A stretch of 6,017 bases of DNA from JBBSEZ01 sp038239195. Lineage in GTDB: Bacteria > Planctomycetota > Planctomycetia > Gemmatales > Gemmataceae. A program made the translations under genes and the position numbers. The stretch is from NCBI GenBank assembly GCA_038239195.1, contig JBBSEZ010000537.1, positions 1 through 6,017 of the forward strand. The letters are read 5' to 3'. Shown here piece after piece: positions 1 through 6,000 of this stretch. The notes under the pieces were generated by a model. That model worked only from the letters and a program-made list of their open reading frames with translations, did no database searches and was not told where the DNA came from. Each line of letters opens with the position of its first letter. Position 1 is the stretch's first letter.

Positions 1-35
1 AGGGCGCGACGCACGCCGCGCCCTGCGAGCAGGGC
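1..35. terminator. Overlapping GC-rich hairpins downstream of the DUF1559 gene (possible terminator)
   Basis: Two mutually exclusive stems follow the DUF1559 stop. One is AGGGCGCG (1-8) paired with CGCGCCCT (17-24) around an 8-base loop. The other is GCCCTG (20-25) paired with CAGGGC (30-35) around CGAG. They begin about 23 bases past the stop codon, where a terminator is expected. No T-tract is visible on the minus strand inside the window, so intrinsic termination is only a possibility, and the outer stem might extend beyond the window. Confidence 0.3.
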
Positions 36-57
36 GGCTAAATAGGGGGCTGGTGGG

Positions 58-2130
58 TCAGGACTTTTTCGGGGGGGGCAACTCCTCGGGCCCTGGCAGG
101 GGGCGCTTCACGGGTGGCGGCCCGACCGGGGCCGGGCCGGCATTGACCGGGCGCACCTGGGGCACCTTCTTCCAGTCGATGACCTCGCCCCCCGCGGGGG
201 TGATGAGGGCCCGCAGCGTTTTCTCGTCGATGCCCTTCTTGATGAAGCGCACCGAGCCGTCGAAGAGCGCGGCGTGGAAGCCCTCCGGGAAGGCGCCGCC
301 GAGCTTGGGGAGCGGGCCCTTGGGGTCATAGGGCAGGTCGTCGGGCTTGGTCCACGGCACCGCCTCGCCGGCCTCGACGACCGACAGCGTGTTGCTGGTG
401 CCGTCCGTGATCTCCAGCATGCGACGGCCCATGCTCGGGCGCGGCTGGGGGCTCACGAAGGCGGCGGGCCCGCCGGGGAGAAACCCGGCTTCCTTGCCGA
501 CGAGCGCCTGGTAGAAGGTGGAGTGGGGTTGCTTCGTCTTGACGCCGGGGGGCGGCGCGTAGATGCGCGGCATCCGAGCCAGCAGTTTCTTGTTCGTCGG
601 CCCGTCCCACGGCTCCGCGAAGTTGAACTGCCGGTAGAGGTTGTCCTGCTCGATGTACGGCAGGATCGCCACGCGCCAGCTCAACAGCGGCTTGCCCGTG
701 ACGTCGCAGATGGCCGCGGCGGGCAGCGCGCCGTACGAGTCGTGGAGGTTGAGCAGCGCGATGCCGATCTGCTTGAGGTTGTTCGCGCTGCGCCCGTAGA
801 TCATCGCGTGCTCGACCTCGGCGACGGCCTTGGCCAGGGTTGGGGCAGCGATCTTGCAGGTGAGCGTCGCGCGCACCATCGCCTTGTCGCGCTCGACGGC
901 AGCGCTGCGAATCGAGCCTTCCACGCGCCGGAACACGTCCGCCAGCGCGCTCTTGCCTTTGAGGTCGATGCGCGTCTCGCGCAACCCGCCGGCCAGCAAC
1001 TCGCGGCCCACGTAGAGCGTCGAACGCAGCGACGTCTCGGCGTCCTCGGCGTCGGCGGCACTGCGGCAGTGGACGCGCACGCCGATCTTCACCTCCGGGC
1101 CGACGTCGAGCGTGAGCACCGCCGAACGGGCCCGGATCAGCGGCATGAACGGGAGCAGCGCCAGCGCCTCTTGCGGGCGCAGGTTGTCCAGGGGCAATGC
1201 CTCGGCCGACGGGGCCTCGTCCACGAACAGGACCGGGGACAGCCCGTCGGCGAACGCCACCCGCGCGAGGGGGACGGCGCCGAACGCGCCCTTCTTTTCC
1301 TCGCGGCGCTTCCTCTCGAGCTCCTCCTTGAGCCTGCGCTCCTCCTCGAGCTGCTTGAGCTTGTCGAAGTCCTTCTTCTCGAACTTCTCGATCGGCTTGC
1401 TCTCGACCTTTTTATCGACGTCCCGGGGGGGGCCCCCCGCCTCGAGCATCCACAGGGCCAGCATCGCGTTGGGCTGGACCGCCGCGACGACGTGGTGCTT
1501 GCCCGCCAGCCGGCGCGCGGCGGCCAGCGGGCCCTTGTTCTCGTCGGCCTTGCCTTCCCGGCGGCCGAGCAAGGCCCCGAGCGTACCGACCGAGCCGTGC
1601 AGGAACGTGCGCTCGTCGAGCAGGTGGAGCGCTCCTTCCCGCGGCCCGCCCTTGCCGGAGCGCACGTGGTAAGTCCGCCGACGGAACTTCGTCTCCTTCG
1701 CGTCGGGCGAGAAGGCGCGGAGGAGCTTTTCCCTGTCGTAGGCCTTCGCCGTGCGAACGATCAACACCGGCTCGGGGGCGAAGTCCTTGCCCGCGGCCGG
1801 CAGCACCACGGTAGCGCGCTCGATGGCCTCGGGGGGCAGCAGCAACAGCTTCAGCGCCTCCCGAACCGCCCGCTCGTCGTTGAGGCGGAGCAAGTCGAGG
1901 GCCTTGTCGGCGAGCGGGGCCTTCTTCAGGTCGCCGACGCGCATCGTCGCGAAGAAGAGGGCGTCGGGCGGGACTAACTTGAGGTCGGCCGCGAGCGGGG
2001 GCGGCAGGGCCGGCTCCTTGTCGGCGGCGGCGCCCCACGGCCCCGCCGTCAGGCCGGCCAGCGCCAACAGGAAGCCGGCGAGGGCCACGCGGCCGAAGGG
2101 CCGGCGCCCCGTTGTTGGGGAAGTCGTCAT
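58..2130 (-). CDS. Exported DUF1559 (SBP_bac_10-like) protein with long N-terminal region
   Basis: A 690-residue protein of unknown function from a family expanded in Planctomycetes. Seen: a signal peptide at about residues 1-36 (hydrophobic run VALAGFLLALAGL, then an A-A-A cleavage-like site before DKEP). A module starts near residue 47 (ADLKLVPPDALFFATMRVGD), of a kind I associate with planctomycete DUF1559 proteins. A Lys/Glu/Arg-rich, probably coiled-coil or disordered segment spans about 237-280. The DUF1559 domain spans about 447-655, with NNLKQIGIALLNLHDSYGALP at 450-470, SWRVAILPYIEQDNLYRQF at 484-502, DGTSNTLSVVEAG at 576-588 and DGSVRFI at 624-630; a proline-rich tail follows. Classical DUF1559 proteins begin with a type IV prepilin-like methylation segment; this one does not, so it is probably secreted or periplasmic and not a pseudopilin. 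The His of the usual H-X9-DG motif is replaced by Phe614. The start is supported by AAGGAG six bases upstream. It lies 37 bases after the phosphodiesterase gene and is probably co-transcribed with it. Family assignment is confident; function is unknown. Confidence 0.93.
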   Translation of the reverse strand: MTTSPTTGRRPFGRVALAGFLLALAGLTAGPWGAAADKEPALPPPLAADLKLVPPDALFFATMRVGDLKKAPLADKALDLLRLNDERAVREALKLLLLPPEAIERATVVLPAAGKDFAPEPVLIVRTAKAYDREKLLRAFSPDAKETKFRRRTYHVRSGKGGPREGALHLLDERTFLHGSVGTLGALLGRREGKADENKGPLAAARRLAGKHHVVAAVQPNAMLALWMLEAGGPPRDVDKKVESKPIEKFEKKDFDKLKQLEEERRLKEELERKRREEKKGAFGAVPLARVAFADGLSPVLFVDEAPSAEALPLDNLRPQEALALLPFMPLIRARSAVLTLDVGPEVKIGVRVHCRSAADAEDAETSLRSTLYVGRELLAGGLRETRIDLKGKSALADVFRRVEGSIRSAAVERDKAMVRATLTCKIAAPTLAKAVAEVEHAMIYGRSANNLKQIGIALLNLHDSYGALPAAAICDVTGKPLLSWRVAILPYIEQDNLYRQFNFAEPWDGPTNKKLLARMPRIYAPPPGVKTKQPHSTFYQALVGKEAGFLPGGPAAFVSPQPRPSMGRRMLEITDGTSNTLSVVEAGEAVPWTKPDDLPYDPKGPLPKLGGAFPEGFHAALFDGSVRFIKKGIDEKTLRALITPAGGEVIDWKKVPQVRPVNAGPAPVGPPPVKRPLPGPEELPPPKKS

Positions 2131-2136
2131 GCATTG

Positions 2137-2142
2137 CTCCTT
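2137..2142 (-). promoter_or_regulatory. Strong ribosome binding site of the DUF1559 gene
   Basis: The minus strand reads AAGGAG, then six bases, then the ATG at 2130-2128. A second ATG at 2134-2132 lies in another frame only two bases from the AAGGAG. That is too close for normal initiation, so the site decides in favour of the 2130 start. Its strength lets the DUF1559 gene be translated independently of the upstream phosphodiesterase gene. Confidence 0.8.
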
Positions 2143-2167
2143 GGAAAATCGGGTTGGGGCCCTTCGC

Positions 2168-4138
2168 TCACAGTTCGAGCAGCGATCGGTAGGCCAGCAG
2201 CATGTGATCGACGTCGGACAGTTCCTGGTGCTCGTCGCGGAGCTTGACGGCGCGCTCCGGGTAGTCGGTGATGATGTTGTCGATGCCGCGCTGGATCAGC
2301 CGGCGCATCTCCGGCTCGCCCTGCGACTTCTTGTCGAGCATCCAGGCGTGGACCTCCTTGCCCAGCAGGTGCGCCTTGCGCACCAGGGCGTCGTTCACCA
2401 GCGAGGCGTTGACGCTCCAGACGTCCACCTGGGAGTATTTGAGATCGCTCAAGGTTGCGGTGACGATGAGGCCCGTGCGCAACTGCGGGTTCTGCTTCTT
2501 GGCAATCAGGAGCCCCTCGTAGTCGAGCGACATGACGATGCACTCCTTCTCGAATTTCTCCTCGCGAATCATGTCGGCGACCTTGTGGGCCAGGCGCTCC
2601 TTCTGGACGATGGTGCGCTGCTTCTTCTCGGCGCGCGTTTCCTTCTTGCGAACGGTCCCGGTCTTCTTGCGGCGGGGGCCGTCGCGCTTGTCGGCCTTGT
2701 CCTCGTCGGCGAACTTGAGCTCGACGTTGAGCTTGATCTTGCCGCGCGCCTCGTGAATCACCTCGCGCAGGGTGGGGAGCTTCTCGCCCTGGAACTTCTC
2801 GCCGAAGTAACTGCCGGCGTCCATCTCCTTGAGCTCGGCGAGCGCGAACTCGCGCACCATGCCGCGCCTCCCGCAGACGCGCATGAGGTCGTCGTCGTGG
2901 AGGAGGACGATTTGCCCGTCCTTGGTCTCTTGCACGTCGATCTCGGCGTAGTCGGCCCCAGCGGCGATGGCGGCGCGGATGGCGGCGAGGGTGTTCTCCG
3001 GGGCGGCGGTGCTGTGTCCGCGGTGGCCGGTGACCTGGAGCTTGCGGGGCGCTTCGAGGCGCCCGGCCACGAGGCCGCAGGCGAGCAGCACACCACACGC
3101 CAGGCCCACGGCGCCATAGCGCCAGCGCTGGATCAACCAGGGCGTGGGCGGGGCCTCGGCGACGACGGCGGGCACCCAGCCGCCCGGCTCGATGGCGCCG
3201 AACTGGATGCTGCGCTCGGCGTAGAGGCGCAGGATGAGCAGGCAGTGGACGGTGACGGCCAGGAACGACACCAGGGCCAGGAGCAGCAACTTGAGGACGA
3301 AGAGGATCGCGACCGTCGGGATGACGACGCTGGGCCGGGCGCCCACCCCGTCGAGCAGATAGGAGCAGGAGGCGCGGAAGAGAAAGAGGCAGGCAGCGCT
3401 CAGAGCGATGCCCAGCAGGTGCCAGCCGCCCAGGACGAGGGCGATGCGCCAGAAGGCCCCGCGCACGCGTCGGGCGCTCTCGTGCATGGCGGGGATCGGC
3501 TGGCGGCCCTCGAAGACGACAATGGCGAGCGAGAAGGACCAGCGGACGTAGAGGTAGCCCGTCAGCGCCGCGGCACCCAGAGCGAGGGCGGCGAAGAGGG
3601 CGACGGCCTGGTAGAGCGCGGGAGGGCGGGCGGCGAGGTAATAGTTGACGTCGTACTCCGACAGCAGCCAGGAACGCGTCAGGAGGGCCAGCCCGACGAA
3701 CGGCGCCAGGCCGACGACGGCGGCGGCGAGGATGGCGAGGCCGAGGCGGAGGATGCGGCCAAAGGCGAAGCCGACGATGACGAGCATGCGCTTGATGCTG
3801 CTCTGGAAGCCGTAGTGCTTGAGGACGACGACGGTCATCACCCCGGCGTGTTCGAGCAGCCACAGGCCGAGCGTGGCGACGGCGAAGAGGGTGGCGTAGA
3901 GGGCCCCCTCGAACGAGAGGAGGAAGGCGGCGATGTCGTTGTTGGTGACGACCGTTCGGCCGGTCGCCTGGACGAGCGCCGACAGCGCCCAGGTCAGGCC
4001 GGGCAACAGGACCAGGACGCCAACCCCCTTGAAGGCGAGCTCGAACAGGACGAGCGGCGTGAAGGCGCGGCGGAAGTCGTCCCGGACGAGGCCGGCGAGC
4101 TGGCGCAGGGCGAGAGGCGGAGTTGTCGCAGCGCTCAT
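2168..4138 (-). CDS. Membrane-anchored glycerophosphodiester phosphodiesterase
   Basis: A 656-residue enzyme expected to hydrolyse glycerophosphodiesters (deacylated phospholipids) to sn-glycerol 3-phosphate and an alcohol. The N-terminal ~360 residues form a multi-pass membrane domain of the GPDPase_memb type, with hydrophobic segments at roughly 27-57, 73-97, 117-155, 173-207, 230-255, 270-303 and 341-358. The catalytic GDPD domain (about 368-630) shows GHRGHSTAAPENT at 371-383 (catalytic-type His372, Arg373, Glu381, Asn382), EIDVQETKDG at 399-408 (Glu399 and Asp401, metal ligands in the family), LLHDD at 412-416 (second catalytic His414), NVELKF at 471-476, VHAWMLD at 596-602 and GIDNIITDYPE at 618-628. 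All key residues appear intact. Odd feature: a very basic stretch at about 478-508, directly after NVELKF, where family members usually have a short loop. The start is bounded by an in-frame TAG four codons upstream; the only Shine-Dalgarno-like sequence, GGAG, sits 12 bases away and is weak. It is the likely first gene of a pair with the DUF1559 gene. Natural substrate and sidedness of the catalytic domain are unknown. Confidence 0.95.
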   Translation of the reverse strand: MSAATTPPLALRQLAGLVRDDFRRAFTPLVLFELAFKGVGVLVLLPGLTWALSALVQATGRTVVTNNDIAAFLLSFEGALYATLFAVATLGLWLLEHAGVMTVVVLKHYGFQSSIKRMLVIVGFAFGRILRLGLAILAAAVVGLAPFVGLALLTRSWLLSEYDVNYYLAARPPALYQAVALFAALALGAAALTGYLYVRWSFSLAIVVFEGRQPIPAMHESARRVRGAFWRIALVLGGWHLLGIALSAACLFLFRASCSYLLDGVGARPSVVIPTVAILFVLKLLLLALVSFLAVTVHCLLILRLYAERSIQFGAIEPGGWVPAVVAEAPPTPWLIQRWRYGAVGLACGVLLACGLVAGRLEAPRKLQVTGHRGHSTAAPENTLAAIRAAIAAGADYAEIDVQETKDGQIVLLHDDDLMRVCGRRGMVREFALAELKEMDAGSYFGEKFQGEKLPTLREVIHEARGKIKLNVELKFADEDKADKRDGPRRKKTGTVRKKETRAEKKQRTIVQKERLAHKVADMIREEKFEKECIVMSLDYEGLLIAKKQNPQLRTGLIVTATLSDLKYSQVDVWSVNASLVNDALVRKAHLLGKEVHAWMLDKKSQGEPEMRRLIQRGIDNIITDYPERAVKLRDEHQELSDVDHMLLAYRSLLEL

Positions 4139-4185
4139 GGGGGCTATCTACTCCGAGGCCCAGGATCGTCAAGCGTCTACTCTTC

Positions 4186-4242
4186 GTAGGACGGCTCTCC
4201 CGAGCCGTCCTCCAGCAGGACGGCTCGGGAGAGCCGTCCTAC
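4186..4242. repeat. Perfect 26-bp inverted repeat made of two nested hairpins (REP/BIME-like)
   Basis: The left arm (4186-4211) and right arm (4217-4242) are exact reverse complements over 26 bases, with a 5-base loop CCAGC; 18 of 26 arm positions are G or C. Each arm is also a palindrome: AGGACGGCTC, four bases, GAGCCGTCCT (4188-4211 and 4217-4240). The DNA or transcript can therefore fold as one long hairpin or two short ones. It sits 25 bases after the amidohydrolase stop and 47 bases before the phosphodiesterase start. No T-tract follows on the minus strand, so it is not a textbook intrinsic terminator, though it could still weaken read-through or protect the 3' end of the upstream message. 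The layout resembles paired REP/BIME elements; membership of a dispersed family is inferred. Confidence 0.85.
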
Positions 4243-4267
4243 AGGCCATTTTCTCGCGGCGCAAGTC

Positions 4268-5803
4268 TTATCGGATCGTCTTGGGCGCTTTCTGTCCCTT
4301 GGGGACGAGCGTGGTGTACTTTCGCCCCTTCATGCGCTGCTGGAGATCGGCCCTGGCGTCCTTGACGGCGCCCGGGCCTTGGAACAGGTCGAGCGCGGTG
4401 AGGGCGAGCACCTTGGCGGCGACGAGCATGCCCTTGTGGCCCAGGGGCGAGCCGATGGCGGCGACGTTCTGCCAACTGTGTCCGGGGCTGCCCAGGGCGA
4501 AGCAGGCCGTGCCGAAGCCACCCGTCGGCACGTGCCAGCTAACGTCGCCCACGTCGGTCGAACCGCCGTCGGCCGGGTAGGGCCTCTCCGGCAGCGGGTC
4601 GAGGACTTCGTGCAGCGGCGCTTCGGGGGCGATGCCGAAGTCGGCGCGCAGTGGCTCCTGGAGTTGCCTGGCCAGCGCCCGGTCCTTGGCGTCGAAGACG
4701 GGCGGGCCGACCCGGCGCATGTTGCGCTCGATGACGCGCGACAGGGGGAGGTTGGGGACGATCTCGTGGCAGTCGGTGTCGATCTTGACGGCGACCCTGG
4801 TCCGGCTCATCTTGGCGGCGCCGTCGGCGATCTCGCGGAGCCAGGCGAAGTGGCGCTCGACGTCCTCGTGGGTGTTGGCGCGGACGTAGTACCACACCTG
4901 GGCGGTGGCGGGGACGACGTTGGGCTGCCCCCCGCCGTTGGTGATGACGTAGTGAATGCGACTCGTTTCCTTGACGTGCTCGCGCATGTAGTTGGCGCCG
5001 ACGTTCATGAGTTCGACGCCGTCGAGGGCGCTGCGGCCCTTGTCGGGGCTGCCGGAGGCGTGGGCGGCCAGGCCGCTGAAGGTGAACTTGGCCGAGATCA
5101 GCGCCTTGGACGAGCCGTACCAAAGGCGGTTGCGCGTGCCGGGGTGCCAGTGCAGGCAGACGTCGAGGTCGTCGAACAGCCCGTCGAGGGCCATGTAGAC
5201 CTTGCCGATGACCGTTTCCTCGGCGGGGGTGCCGTAGACGCGCAGGGTGCCCTTGAGCTTGTGCTTGACCATGGCCTCCTTGACGGCGAGGGCCGCGCCG
5301 ACGGTGGCGGTGCCGAGGGCACAGTGCCCGCAGCCGTGGCCGGTGTTTCGGCCGGCGAAGGGGAGGCGCTTGCCGCCGGCCTGCTGCGAGAGCTCGGGAA
5401 GGGCGTCGTACTCGGCGAGGATGCCGATGATGGGCGCGCCGGAGCCGTACTCGGCGACGAAGGCAGTCGGCATGTTGCTGACGCCCTCGCGCACGCGAAA
5501 CCCGCCCTTTTTGAGGGCGCCGATGAGCCGGGCGGCGGAGCGATGCTCTTCGAGGCCGACCTCGGCATAGGCCCATACGTCCTGGTTGATCCTCACCAGC
5601 TCGGGGCGCAGCTCGTCGAGTCGGCGCAGCGCCTCCTGGTGCTGAGGCGAGAGGGGAGCTTCTTTTTTCGCGGGGCGCGGCAGGACGGGGGCCTCCTTGG
5701 GCGCTTCGGCGAGGGCGGCGCGTTGCGGGGCGGGCGTTGGCAGGGAGACGTGAAGCGCCAGGCCCGCGCCGCCGATCAGGAAGAACGTCGTTGCCAGGCG
5801 CAT
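4268..5803 (-). CDS. Exported M20-family amidohydrolase, AbgB-like
   Basis: A 511-residue metal-dependent amidohydrolase closest in motif pattern to AbgB, a subunit of p-aminobenzoyl-glutamate hydrolase (M20D group). Seen: a signal peptide at about 1-32 (hydrophobic core FFLIGGAGLAL, A-L-A cleavage-like site), then a Pro/Ala/Lys-rich linker to about 50. The peptidase domain covers about 55-234 and 346-475, with the dimerisation (lid) domain inserted at about 235-345. Motifs: EYDALPELSQQAGG at 131-144; GHGCGH at 155-160 (Cys158 and His160, metal ligands in the family); TPAEE at 192-196 (Glu195 general base, Glu196 ligand); LHWHPG at 217-222; AAHASGSPDKGRSALDGVELM at 246-266; NVVPATAQVWYYVRAN at 295-310; GGSTDVGDVSW at 413-423; GHSW at 441-444 (His442, last ligand). 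No catalytic residue appears lost. An upstream ATG at 6013 would add 70 residues of Arg/Pro/Ser-rich sequence and bury the signal peptide; the 5803 start also has GAGG eight bases upstream. E. coli AbgB is about 481 residues and lacks a signal peptide. The substrate could be another amide or peptide conjugate. Confidence 0.94.
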   Translation of the reverse strand: MRLATTFFLIGGAGLALHVSLPTPAPQRAALAEAPKEAPVLPRPAKKEAPLSPQHQEALRRLDELRPELVRINQDVWAYAEVGLEEHRSAARLIGALKKGGFRVREGVSNMPTAFVAEYGSGAPIIGILAEYDALPELSQQAGGKRLPFAGRNTGHGCGHCALGTATVGAALAVKEAMVKHKLKGTLRVYGTPAEETVIGKVYMALDGLFDDLDVCLHWHPGTRNRLWYGSSKALISAKFTFSGLAAHASGSPDKGRSALDGVELMNVGANYMREHVKETSRIHYVITNGGGQPNVVPATAQVWYYVRANTHEDVERHFAWLREIADGAAKMSRTRVAVKIDTDCHEIVPNLPLSRVIERNMRRVGPPVFDAKDRALARQLQEPLRADFGIAPEAPLHEVLDPLPERPYPADGGSTDVGDVSWHVPTGGFGTACFALGSPGHSWQNVAAIGSPLGHKGMLVAAKVLALTALDLFQGPGAVKDARADLQQRMKGRKYTTLVPKGQKAPKTIR

Positions 5804-5811
5804 GAGGTCGT

Positions 5812-5815
5812 CCTC
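5812..5815 (-). promoter_or_regulatory. Ribosome binding site supporting the amidohydrolase start at 5803
   Basis: The minus strand reads GAGG, then ACGACCTC, then ATG: a four-base Shine-Dalgarno core with an eight-base spacer. It supports the start that places a signal peptide at the N-terminus. The CCTC immediately before the ATG is complementary to the GAGG and could form a tiny 4-bp hairpin, probably too weak to control translation alone. Confidence 0.6.
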
Positions 5816-5981
5816 GGGAAGAATGGGAGGGCCGAGGTGCAGTGTAACCGGACGAGGGGCGAGAGGCCAGCGCCTTCGTGCAGGAGCAGCCCTGAGAAAT
5901 CGGACCCCGAGGCGCCGCGCGGAGGGGCGGCAGGGGCGGAGGAGGGGTGGACGGCTCGGCGCCAGACAAAAGGAGGACGAC

Positions 5982-6000
5982 CTCGAAGGTGGACTTCGAG
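5982..6000. repeat. 7-bp perfect palindrome with 5-base spacer
   Basis: CTCGAAG (5982-5988) and CTTCGAG (5994-6000) are exact inverted copies around GTGGA. On the minus strand the hairpin is followed within about 11 bases by a TTTT run, so it might be a weak terminator for a gene beyond the window. Its spacing would equally suit a dimeric repressor site about 180 bases upstream of the amidohydrolase start. Neither role can be decided here. Confidence 0.35.

Noticed and set aside
274..1977. A 567-codon open frame on the plus strand.
   Set aside because: It is antisense to the DUF1559 gene, has Arg/Leu/Glu-rich composition without recognisable motifs, and is best explained as a shadow frame.
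2127..4172. A 681-codon minus-strand frame overlapping the phosphodiesterase gene.
   Set aside because: It is an alternative frame of the same DNA, rich in Arg, Pro and Ala and without motifs, while the chosen frame has a full GDPD domain.
1751..4189. An 812-codon open frame on the plus strand.
   Set aside because: It lies opposite the phosphodiesterase and part of the DUF1559 gene, crosses two genes and the gaps around them, and encodes low-complexity Glu/Asp/Gly/Ala/Arg sequence. It is a GC-driven shadow of genes with clear family motifs.
4186..4242. The palindrome as a classical intrinsic terminator.
   Set aside because: No T-tract follows the stem on the minus strand, and its two-hairpin design is unlike a standard terminator.
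5949..5959. GGACGGCTCGG, an 11-base match to part of the intergenic palindrome, as a second repeat copy.
   Set aside because: It lacks the inverted partner and any hairpin, and a short match is expected by chance in GC-rich DNA.
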